NCBI GenBank assembly: GCA_030428615.1
Contig: JAUIDN010000001.1
Location: 310,001-374,000 of the forward strand
DNA length: 64,000 nt
Reading direction: 5' to 3'
From: Alphaproteobacteria bacterium
GTDB lineage: Bacteria > Pseudomonadota > Alphaproteobacteria > Sphingomonadales > Emcibacteraceae
The translations under genes were made by a program, and so were the position numbers. Of this stretch, positions 24,577 to 32,528 are shown piece after piece. The stretch's first letter is position 1; each line of letters opens with the position of its first letter. A model generated the notes under the pieces. The model ran no database searches and was not told where the DNA came from. It worked only from the letters and a program-made list of their open reading frames with translations.

Positions 24577-25179
24577 TTAAGTCAGAGATCGGCCCGTAAC
24601 AATGCTGTTTACCACAACACCGTCAATGCGTTCACTTTTATAAAGATGCAGGGCAGAAACCGGATTTTCAAGCCACCCTTCGGGTTGGTCAATCATGTCA
24701 TCCGGGATAATATTTTTTTTAAGCCGAGCAATAGTGACATGGGGTCGGTACGGGCGGTGTTGAAGTTTATAGCTCGCTTCCTTTAATGCCCGCTCAAGGG
24801 TAGATTGCAATGTCATCAGCGGTTCATCCGGTTTTACCGCCGCGACAAAAATACCGTTTCGTTCAAATTCCGGGAAAAGGCCCATTTTTCCGATCTGCAC
24901 AGTAAAGGGTTTAAAGTCACGACCCGCCGTTTCCATGATATCTTCAAGCTTTTTAACATCAGCGATTGGAATATTGCCAAGGAAACTGAGCGTGATGTGA
25001 TAATTCGATGGCGGCACCCAGTTTATGTTTTTATCGGCATATTTTTCCCGCAGGGGCGTAACCACCCGGCCAAGCGCCACCACCACGTCTTCGGTGAGCG
25101 AAAGCGCTATAAAGGCACGGATTTGGTTTACTTTATTTTTATCTGTTAAGTGCAAAATATTAAATCGTTTATTAATCAA
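24577..25179 (-). CDS. thpR: RNA 2',3'-cyclic phosphodiesterase (2H family, ThpR-like)
   Basis: 2H phosphoesterase of up to 200 aa. Both catalytic motifs are present, HITLSFLGN (His61) and HVTIARLK (His147). The family opens 2',3'-cyclic phosphates on RNA or ligates tRNA halves in vitro. The start is unclear: homologues usually begin at RAFIALSL, but no ATG or GTG precedes that point in frame. Only TTG codons at 25179 and 25155, or a non-standard ATC at 25122, are available, and none has a convincing ribosome site. The coordinates give the longest version. Confidence 0.85.
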   Translation of the reverse strand: MINKRFNILHLTDKNKVNQIRAFIALSLTEDVVVALGRVVTPLREKYADKNINWVPPSNYHITLSFLGNIPIADVKKLEDIMETAGRDFKPFTVQIGKMGLFPEFERNGIFVAAVKPDEPLMTLQSTLERALKEASYKLQHRPYRPHVTIARLKKNIIPDDMIDQPEGWLENPVSALHLYKSERIDGVVVNSIVTGRSLT

Positions 25180-25228
25180 AATAAAACTATATAATATATT
25201 ACCATCATCATTTTCATTTTGGGGGATT

Positions 25229-25906
25229 ATGATTCAAAATAATTCATATAAGTACTCACAGAAAAGATATAATCACCTGTTACGCGTGTTAGGATGCATA
25301 AGAGTTGGAACTCTCCACGATTTCCGAAAATCCGAACATCCATTAGGTATATTCGATTCTAACGAAGGTAAAAAACAAGTTTCACATCATGTAGAAAATT
25401 TATTTATCGAAAACTCAAACGACCCTAAAAACTTAAATAATTTAGACTACAAATCTCTTTCTGAGTTTAATGCAATCAAAATCGAAAACTCTCGAGATAT
25501 AACAATTGAAAATGTAACCCTCACCAAACGGTTTAATCACACAAATTTATTTATCTTATGCACTTCAAAAATTAAATCTCTAGAAACTATGAAACAATTT
25601 GATGGAGCAGACAGTTGTTTAGAAATAGTGAACCCCCTACTTTTTTATCAGGAACTAACAAGAGCAATTAACTATATAATCCCATCGCGCTTTCTTGGGA
25701 GTTATGAAGTTACATATCAAGATCGTCATGAACCCTGGAACGGCATGGATTGGGGTAAGCATCCCGCCCTGATTAAAGAACCAAAATATCAAAAACAATT
25801 TGAAATAAGGGCACTATGGCAACCACTAAACCAAAATGCCCAAATTGAACCGATAATAATTGGAAATTTCAAATTAGGACAGTATGTTAAGGACATAGTT
25901 ATATAG
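25229..25906 (+). CDS. AT-rich hypothetical protein
   Basis: Protein of 225 aa with no family I can name with confidence. The ATG at 25229, after GGGGGA, is preferred to earlier in-frame starts that lie inside the convergent-facing ThpR region. Base composition is clearly more AT-rich than both neighbours, and Asn, Ile and Lys codons dominate. The segment CIRVGTLHDFRKSEH ... IFDSNEGKK faintly recalls the start of DUF2971-like proteins (xNDPxEG). There is no signal peptide or membrane span. Acquisition by transfer is likely; possible roles include defence or cargo functions, without direct evidence. Confidence 0.65.
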   Translation: MIQNNSYKYSQKRYNHLLRVLGCIRVGTLHDFRKSEHPLGIFDSNEGKKQVSHHVENLFIENSNDPKNLNNLDYKSLSEFNAIKIENSRDITIENVTLTKRFNHTNLFILCTSKIKSLETMKQFDGADSCLEIVNPLLFYQELTRAINYIIPSRFLGSYEVTYQDRHEPWNGMDWGKHPALIKEPKYQKQFEIRALWQPLNQNAQIEPIIIGNFKLGQYVKDIVI

Positions 25907-25932
25907 AATAAAACTCATAAATTTCGCATACT

Positions 25933-27684
25933 TTAACCCCGCGGAACCCTGATCCGTTCGATCATGTCCTGTACGTCCTGTGGTGGGGGGCTGGTGACGC
26001 GGCTTACCGCATAAGCGACAACAAAATTAAGCACCATGCCGATGGTCCCCGCCCCTTCGGGGGAAACACCAAGCCACCAGTTTTCCGCCGTATTGGCCGC
26101 GGGATCAATGAATTTGAAATAAATGATATAGGCGGCCGTGAAAATAAGCCCCGTGACCATTCCGGCAATGGCGCCTTCCTTATTCATGCGTTTATAAAAT
26201 ATTCCCATCAGGATTACCGGGAAAAAGGTACTTGCCGCAAGGCCGAAGGCAAATGCCACCACCTGCGCAACAAAACCGGGCGGATTGATACCAAAATATC
26301 CGGCAATCAGCACGGCGATCGCCACTGCCATACGGGCGAACATAAGTTCCTGCCTGTCGGTAATATCGGGAAGCAGCATTTTTTTAAATAAATCATGGGC
26401 CACCGATGTGGATATTACCAGCAAAAGCCCCGCCGCCGTGGAAAGCGCCGCCGCAAGGCCCCCGGCCACCACCAGCGCCACCACCCAGTTGGGCAGGTCG
26501 GCAATTTCCGGATTTGCCAGCACCATGATGTCCTGATCAATATATAATTCGTTGGCGCTGCCGCCATCGGCATTTGCAAGCAGGCGTTCACCGCTTGGCC
26601 CGCGCCCGTCTGTAAACTGCGGGCTGCCGACAAAGGCATTCCCGGCGACATACTGAATTTTTCCGTCATTATTTTTATCGCGCCAGGCAATCAGGTCAAT
26701 CGCTTCCCAGTTTTTAAACCAATCGGGTGTCGACTGATATTCAGCGTTGGATACGGTATCAATCAAATTAAGGCGCGCGAATGATGCCACAGCAGGGGCG
26801 GTCGTATAAAGAATAGCAATCAATATAAGTGCATATCCGGCGCTCAGACGCGCATCACGCACTTTCGGTACCGTAAAGAAACGCACAATCACGTGCGGCA
26901 GTCCGGCCGTGCCCACCATCAGGGCAGCGACAATACAGAACATATCAATGGTTGATTTGCGCCCGTCAGTGTACTGACCAAAGCCAAGTTCGGTTGAAAG
27001 ACCGTTTAATTTATCAAGCAGATAGGTGCCGGACCCGTCGGCCAAGGTGCTGCCGAAGCCAAGCTGCGGCACCGGGTTTCCCGTCATCAGGATGGAGATA
27101 AAAATTGCCGGGACCATAAAGGCGAAAATCAGCACGCAATATTGCGCCACCTGGGTGTAGGTGATCCCCTTCATTCCCCCAAGCACCGCATAGAAGAAAA
27201 CAATCGACATGCCGATCAGCACACCCATGGTTATGTCCACTTCGAGAAAGCGTGAAAACACAATCCCGACACCGCGCATTTGCCCGGCAACGTAAGTAAA
27301 CGACACGAAAAGCGCGCAAATTACCGCAACGGTCCGCGCGGCATTTGAATAATAACGATCACCGACAAAATCCGGCACCGTGAATTGACCGAATTTTCGA
27401 AGATATGGTGCCAAAAGCAGCGCAAGCAGCACATATCCCCCGGTCCATCCCATAAGATACTGTGCGCCGTCCCGCCCCATAAATGAAATTAGTCCGGCCA
27501 TGGAAATAAAGCTTGCCGCGCTCATCCAGTCGGCGGCAGTTGCCATGCCGTTGGCAAGTGGCGGCACATGGTGGCCCGCCACATAAAAATCATCGGTTGT
27601 ACCCGCCTTGGCCCAGATGGCGATACCGATATAAAGCGCGAAGGTAATCCCGACGATGATGTAGGTAAGGGTTTGAATATCCAT
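25933..27684 (-). CDS. Sodium:solute symporter, ActP/VC_2705 type
   Basis: Membrane transporter of 583 aa with about 13 hydrophobic segments. Signatures of the solute:sodium symporter family are present, including ATAADWMSAASFISMAG near residue 50, the GGMKGITYTQ loop and the AAALSTAAGLLLVISTSVAHD segment. A long hydrophilic insertion (about 340-400) with a DKNNDGKIQ stretch is seen in the acetate-permease-like VC_2705 branch. It is encoded 3 bp after its small DUF4212 partner. Likely substrates are short-chain monocarboxylates such as acetate or pyruvate. Confidence 0.9.
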   Translation of the reverse strand: MDIQTLTYIIVGITFALYIGIAIWAKAGTTDDFYVAGHHVPPLANGMATAADWMSAASFISMAGLISFMGRDGAQYLMGWTGGYVLLALLLAPYLRKFGQFTVPDFVGDRYYSNAARTVAVICALFVSFTYVAGQMRGVGIVFSRFLEVDITMGVLIGMSIVFFYAVLGGMKGITYTQVAQYCVLIFAFMVPAIFISILMTGNPVPQLGFGSTLADGSGTYLLDKLNGLSTELGFGQYTDGRKSTIDMFCIVAALMVGTAGLPHVIVRFFTVPKVRDARLSAGYALILIAILYTTAPAVASFARLNLIDTVSNAEYQSTPDWFKNWEAIDLIAWRDKNNDGKIQYVAGNAFVGSPQFTDGRGPSGERLLANADGGSANELYIDQDIMVLANPEIADLPNWVVALVVAGGLAAALSTAAGLLLVISTSVAHDLFKKMLLPDITDRQELMFARMAVAIAVLIAGYFGINPPGFVAQVVAFAFGLAASTFFPVILMGIFYKRMNKEGAIAGMVTGLIFTAAYIIYFKFIDPAANTAENWWLGVSPEGAGTIGMVLNFVVAYAVSRVTSPPPQDVQDMIERIRVPRG

Positions 27685-27687
27685 TTT

Positions 27688-27999
27688 TTACGCACCCCCA
27701 CTTTTATTTATGTCTTCTCTATTCATATCTTCGATAGGAATGTGACTTTCATCTTCTTCAACATCATATTTTTTATCGATCCGGTTCATTTTGACGACAT
27801 AAATGAATATCAACGCGACAAATATATATATTGATCCCTGCTGCGCCATCCAAAATCCGAAAGGAAACCCGAATAAGCGAAACTCATTCAAAAAGTCAAC
27901 CAGCAAAATCCCCATACCGTAGGACGCAATGAACCAGACAAGCAAAAGTTTAAGCACAAGGTTCACATTTTCTTTCCAGTATCCCCGTCTATCGTTCAT
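27688..27999 (-). CDS. DUF4212 small symporter subunit
   Basis: Protein of 103 aa with two transmembrane helices (about 15-35 and 52-70) and the family pattern YWKENVNLVLKLLLVWF ... GFPFGFWMAQQGSIYIFVALIF. DUF4212 proteins are almost always encoded next to VC_2705-type sodium symporters, as here, and are thought to be accessory subunits. The C-terminal tail is acidic and cytoplasmic. Its start overlaps the stop of the amidohydrolase gene by 4 bp. Confidence 0.92.
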   Translation of the reverse strand: MNDRRGYWKENVNLVLKLLLVWFIASYGMGILLVDFLNEFRLFGFPFGFWMAQQGSIYIFVALIFIYVVKMNRIDKKYDVEEDESHIPIEDMNREDINKSGGA

Positions 28000-30900
28000 T
28001 TTTCACCCCTGTTCGTGGTGAGTTCACGGATGGTATAAACATGCCCGCCTTTTATGGTTGCCTCCACGTTCAGGATATCGCGAATGTCATCAAGCGGGTC
28101 ACCGTCAATAATCACCATATCGGCGAGCTTGCCGACCTCGATTGTGCCCAGATCATTTTCGACACCGATATTTTCCGCCACCTTTATTGATGCGGCGCGA
28201 AGCGCGTCTGCGGAGCTTATCCCCGCATCGACAAACTGGATAATTTCCATATGCTGCGCGACACCATAAGGCAGAAACGGGCTATCGGTTCCCGCCGCGA
28301 CATTGGCACCGGCATCATGCAGGTTTTTCAGATTTTCAAGCATCGCCGGATTTTTTCGGATTTCATTAATCGTATATTGAGCGGTCAATGACGCGCTTAA
28401 AAGGTCACGTTGGTATTGATCAAGAAAGGTGCGGTATTTTACATCACTGATATATTCCGGGTATTCCTGAATATAATTGAAATAACCGCTATCAAGGGTC
28501 GCCGTTGGGGTGATAAACAGTCCCGACTGGCTTATGATATTAATCACGTCACCGTAACTTTTGCCGAGATAGGATATTTTCGGGGAATAACCACGCCGGC
28601 TTGTCGCGGCGATATGTTCGACGCTGTCCATGCCGTTCTGAACCGCCGGAGCGATTTCATGTGACGACAGCGGAATGCCCATTTTATGGGCTTCTTCGAT
28701 CAAAATTTGTTGAAATTCATCAGGAAGGCGGACATATGATTTGACCATATCGTAATCAAGGTCTCTTGCACGAAAAATTTCGTGACGGAGCGCCTTTTCA
28801 TTGATCGCGTTATAGGATTGCCCGTAATAAACACGCGCACCACCAGTCAGCCACCCCGCATAAAATATCCGTGGTCCCTTCTGATTACCGGATTCCCATG
28901 TTTCCTTACGCATCAAAGATTTATAAGGGTTGGTGCCCGGATCACGGATACTTGTAATCCCGTAAGCTAGCCAGTTTCGACCCAGTTTTTCACCATATAG
29001 TTCGCTCTGATGGGTGTGCCCGGCCATAATGCCGGGGATCATGGTGTCGCGGGAGTAATCAACATATTCACCCATTACCGGATTCTGCCCGTGCGGGGCG
29101 ATTTTTGTGATACGTCCGCCGCTGACAAACACATCAACATTCTCACGATAACCATCCGAAACACCATCAAACAATTTTTCAACATGGATGGTTTTATCCC
29201 CTGCCTGTGCCCGTCCCCAGCTCAGATTAAAGCCGTGTGTGTTTGTTTCGCCGGTCAGGAAATTGCATGATTTAAGGGTTCTACCGGACAAGTAATAAAC
29301 AGTTTCGTTATCCCGCGCCCAACGGGGCATATGGGCGGTATCCAGGCAGCGATTTGGGGCAATACCGGTTATTTCACCAGCCGGGCTGACATATCCGACC
29401 CGTACCTCCCCTTCGGAAATATAGGCAATTTTTCCGCCATCACGCGATATGACCGGGCCGCTGCCGTCGCGGGTTGAAAGACCAATATCATTTAGCATTT
29501 CGAGCAGCTTTGATCGCCCGCTTTCAACATGATACTGGCGAATTGCATGCATTCCTTCGCGGAAGCGCGACGTTGCAGGGTCCGCTACCGCCATGATGAC
29601 ATGTTCGCTGTCTGTTGCCCACGCAGGCTTGCCGGGCGTATGGACGCCTTCGTCAATCATCTGAACGGTTCCGTATTCAACGTCAATGACCTTAAGATCA
29701 GCCCGGCCCCATGTGTTTGAAATACCCCGTGTAGAAAGAAACGCAATGAAATCACCATTGCGTGACCACGCCAAGCGGTATTCACGATTTTTATCGTTCG
29801 TGAGACGCCGTTCAGCGCCACTTTCCATATCGCGGATCCAGATATCCATCTGACCGTCCCGTTCGGCGACAAAAGCGATTTTCCCACCGTCCCGTGTCCA
29901 TGTGGGATCATTTATCTGCCCGGGGCCGTCATCAAGATTTTCCGGGATACCATTGCCGTCCTGTATCCACATATCACCAAGAGCCGTGAATAAAATTCTG
30001 TCATCATCGAATGAAACATCCATACTGCCGATCCCGCGCACACCTTGGCTTACGGTGCTGTCCAAATCGCGGGCTTTATGAGCATAATTTGGTGGATTGG
30101 CGGTAATCGTCGCCTCGAAAGATACGGGCTTCACATCCCCCAGCGATATCAGCACATCGTTCCGGCGCTTGCGTTGACGGATATCGCGGTATTTGATCTG
30201 ACCGTCGGCGGTATAATAGATACCCTTTTCGCTCCAGGCGGATTTAAACGGGAACACATCACCATCATCAATCAGCGTCGCATCATGCTGTGCCTCAAGG
30301 CTATAAACATCGGTTACATAATTCAGCCTGATATCGTTATTAAGGTGTGAAATATAGCTGAATCCTTCGCTGTCCCGGGCCCAGGTCGGACGGTAGAATT
30401 TTGTGGTTTCTGATTTCATTACCGAGATTTCGGATTTTTCATCATCGTCATATTCTTCCATAACGATTTCCGAATAGCGGTTCTTGATTTCACGGGTATA
30501 AAGAAGGCGTTCGCCATCGGGGCTTTTGTTCGGGTGCCCTTCGTCATCAGGGTGGTTTGTGATTTTCCTTTCGTGGCCATTTTCGAGATTTATTTCCCAG
30601 ATATCATAACTTCCGTCGCGGTCCGATGAGAAGATGATTGTTTCCCCGTCAGCGTTCCAAGAGGGTTCCCGGTCATCATATTGACCTGATGTTATCTGTT
30701 TTAAATCGGAACCATCGGTATTGATGGTCCAGATATGAAAATATCCCTGATAAAAACCCTGAAAGGCAATTTTTGTCCCGTCAGCGGAAAAACTCGGCTC
30801 CCGCGCTTCCGGTTGCTGTCCTTCGGTCAGCGCGCGGGCAATACCACCACCTGCCGGAACCGTCCAGAGAACACCCTGAAGGTCCATGGTGATAATATCC

Positions 30901-31016
30901 CCTTCCGGCGACAGCGATATACCGAAGTTGGTTCCTTCATTAAATGAGATTTCTTTTGCCTGTGCCGAAAAAATAATGGCGAGGCCCGCCAAAAATACGC
31001 CTATTTTCGTTTTCAC
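27996..31016 (-). CDS. Secreted TolB-like PD40 propeller plus amidohydrolase
   Basis: Exported protein of 1006 aa. A Sec signal peptide (cleavage after about residue 20, SAQAKE) is followed by many WD40-like/PD40 repeats (for example PSFSADGTKIAF, PSWNADGETIIF, PTWTRDGGKIAF) forming one or two beta propellers. A C-terminal metal-dependent amidohydrolase domain starts near residue 640, with HTH in MAGHTHQSE, His in SHEIAP, His in VEHIAA and Asp in AGTDSPF. Enzymes of this architecture hydrolyse peptides, amides or related bonds in the periplasm. It leads the operon with the DUF4212/symporter pair, so the products may be imported by that system. Confidence 0.9.
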   Translation of the reverse strand: MKTKIGVFLAGLAIIFSAQAKEISFNEGTNFGISLSPEGDIITMDLQGVLWTVPAGGGIARALTEGQQPEAREPSFSADGTKIAFQGFYQGYFHIWTINTDGSDLKQITSGQYDDREPSWNADGETIIFSSDRDGSYDIWEINLENGHERKITNHPDDEGHPNKSPDGERLLYTREIKNRYSEIVMEEYDDDEKSEISVMKSETTKFYRPTWARDSEGFSYISHLNNDIRLNYVTDVYSLEAQHDATLIDDGDVFPFKSAWSEKGIYYTADGQIKYRDIRQRKRRNDVLISLGDVKPVSFEATITANPPNYAHKARDLDSTVSQGVRGIGSMDVSFDDDRILFTALGDMWIQDGNGIPENLDDGPGQINDPTWTRDGGKIAFVAERDGQMDIWIRDMESGAERRLTNDKNREYRLAWSRNGDFIAFLSTRGISNTWGRADLKVIDVEYGTVQMIDEGVHTPGKPAWATDSEHVIMAVADPATSRFREGMHAIRQYHVESGRSKLLEMLNDIGLSTRDGSGPVISRDGGKIAYISEGEVRVGYVSPAGEITGIAPNRCLDTAHMPRWARDNETVYYLSGRTLKSCNFLTGETNTHGFNLSWGRAQAGDKTIHVEKLFDGVSDGYRENVDVFVSGGRITKIAPHGQNPVMGEYVDYSRDTMIPGIMAGHTHQSELYGEKLGRNWLAYGITSIRDPGTNPYKSLMRKETWESGNQKGPRIFYAGWLTGGARVYYGQSYNAINEKALRHEIFRARDLDYDMVKSYVRLPDEFQQILIEEAHKMGIPLSSHEIAPAVQNGMDSVEHIAATSRRGYSPKISYLGKSYGDVINIISQSGLFITPTATLDSGYFNYIQEYPEYISDVKYRTFLDQYQRDLLSASLTAQYTINEIRKNPAMLENLKNLHDAGANVAAGTDSPFLPYGVAQHMEIIQFVDAGISSADALRAASIKVAENIGVENDLGTIEVGKLADMVIIDGDPLDDIRDILNVEATIKGGHVYTIRELTTNRGEK

Positions 31017-31153
31017 GATCTTCCCTACTCTTTGTTACTGATTGTTGTTTTTCCCGGTTACACTTTTTCAGAAAAATTAATCACTGTAAATAGTTTAGTT
31101 CCGCTTGAAAAATTCTCTGCGCACTGTAAATTCGCCTTTTTAGGGATAAATTT

Positions 31154-31723
31154 ATGTATAGTCTGGAAACAAACCGTCTTTTGATGCGCCCGTTTACCAT
31201 GGATGATGTACCTTTTCTTGATTACCTTCATAGTGATCTTGAGGTTTTAAAATACACCCTTGGCCGGACACGCAGCCATAATGAAAATATCGCCTATTGC
31301 AAAACCATGATGGATTTGCACGAACAGAGGCTGGGGCATTTGATGATCATTCGAAAATCGGACAATACACCCATTGGGCGATGCGGATTTTCTTACTTTT
31401 ATGGCGTCAATGACGGTAATATGGATTGGTTTTACTGGGGGTCGCCGGAAAAGGTCACCCGCGAAGGCGAGATATTTAAATTGCTTGAATTGGGTTATAC
31501 ATATGCCCGAAGCGCCTGGGGACTGGGATATGCGACCGAAGCGGCGCTCGCGTTTAAGGAATTCGGGTATGACACACTTGGCTATAACGGGTTTTCATCA
31601 CTGGTGATTAAGGAAAACACACCATCAATAAATGTCGCAAAAAAACTTGGGGCGACGCAAACAGTTGATTGTATGATGCACGACACACCGAGCTATGATT
31701 TAAGAAATGTGAAAAATGGATAA
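31154..31723 (+). CDS. GNAT N-acetyltransferase (RimJ/RimL type)
   Basis: Acetyltransferase of 189 aa. The N-terminal ETNRLLMRPFTMDDVPFL and the acetyl-CoA region YARSAWGLGYATEAALAFKEFGYDTLG are typical of the RimJ/RimL branch that acetylates ribosomal protein N-termini or small molecules. Its 3' end overlaps the mazG start by 8 bp. It is divergent from the amidohydrolase operon across a 137-bp region. The specific acceptor cannot be predicted. Confidence 0.88.
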   Translation: MYSLETNRLLMRPFTMDDVPFLDYLHSDLEVLKYTLGRTRSHNENIAYCKTMMDLHEQRLGHLMIIRKSDNTPIGRCGFSYFYGVNDGNMDWFYWGSPEKVTREGEIFKLLELGYTYARSAWGLGYATEAALAFKEFGYDTLGYNGFSSLVIKENTPSINVAKKLGATQTVDCMMHDTPSYDLRNVKNG

Positions 31724-32507
31724 TATTAAAAAAATACTGGAAATTACGGCAAAGCTGCGCGATCCGAAGGATGGTTGCGCGTGGGACGTGGAACAAACCT
31801 TTGAAACCATTGCCCCCTACACCATCGAAGAAGCCTACGAAGTGGCGGAAGCAATTGCACAGGAAGACATGGATGCGCTTAAGGATGAACTTGGCGATTT
31901 ATTATTCCAGGCCGTTTTTCACGCCCGAATTGCCGAAGAAGCGGGACATTTTAAATTTGCCGATGTGGTGGACGCCATATCCGATAAAATGATCCGCCGC
32001 CACCCGCATGTTTTTGGCGATGAAAACTACCGCGACGCCGAAGAACAGACCATCGCATGGGAAAAACAGAAAGCGCAGGAACGAGCGGAAAAGAAACAAA
32101 AAAGTATTCTCGACGGGGTTACCGTCGGCCTTCCCGCGCTTACCCGCGCCGTGAAGCTGCAAAAGCGCGCCGCAAGGGTCGGGTTTGACTGGCCGGAAAC
32201 GGCACAGGTGATTGATAAGCTGAACGAAGAAATGGCGGAACTTTCCGAAGAACTGATCAAAAACAAACAGGACCATGACAAAATCGAAGAAGAATTCGGC
32301 GATATGATGTTTGTTTACGCGAACCTTGCACGGCATTTAAAAATTGATCCGGAAAAGGCGTTAAGGCGTGCTAATTCAAAATTCACAAGTCGCTTTAATA
32401 AAATTGAACAACATATTGAAAATAATGATAAATCATTTGATCAATATTCACTTGATGAGCTTGAAGAACTGTGGGTTAAGGCAAAAGAGGAAGAACGCGG
32501 AGCATAA
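31716..32507 (+). CDS. mazG: Nucleoside triphosphate pyrophosphohydrolase MazG
   Basis: Cytosolic house-cleaning NTP pyrophosphatase of 263 aa. The N-terminal MazG domain has the Mg-binding EExxE...ExxD pattern (IEEAYEVAEAI, then DELGDLLFQAVFHARIAEE), and a second MazG repeat (LNEEMAELSEELI, EEFGDMMFVYANLARHL) follows. Length and order match E. coli MazG. In many alphaproteobacteria mazG neighbours hflX and hfq; here the two are separated by the BNR-protein gene and IMPase gene. Confidence 0.94.
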   Translation: MDNIKKILEITAKLRDPKDGCAWDVEQTFETIAPYTIEEAYEVAEAIAQEDMDALKDELGDLLFQAVFHARIAEEAGHFKFADVVDAISDKMIRRHPHVFGDENYRDAEEQTIAWEKQKAQERAEKKQKSILDGVTVGLPALTRAVKLQKRAARVGFDWPETAQVIDKLNEEMAELSEELIKNKQDHDKIEEEFGDMMFVYANLARHLKIDPEKALRRANSKFTSRFNKIEQHIENNDKSFDQYSLDELEELWVKAKEEERGA

Positions 32508-32516
32508 AGCCCCGCG
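32496..32516. terminator. Possible hairpin terminator at the mazG stop
   Basis: CGCGG at 32496-32500 pairs with CCGCG at 32512-32516, with an inner GC...GC pair, followed by ATTATATATTT on the plus strand. It spans the mazG stop codon in the 21-bp gap between convergent genes. The T-run is poor, so confidence is low. Confidence 0.3.
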
Positions 32517-32528
32517 CCCATTATATAT

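Noticed and set aside
25025-25228. 68-codon N-terminal extension of the AT-rich hypothetical gene
   Set aside because: It overlaps the ThpR gene antisense, while GGGGGA precedes the internal ATG at 25229.
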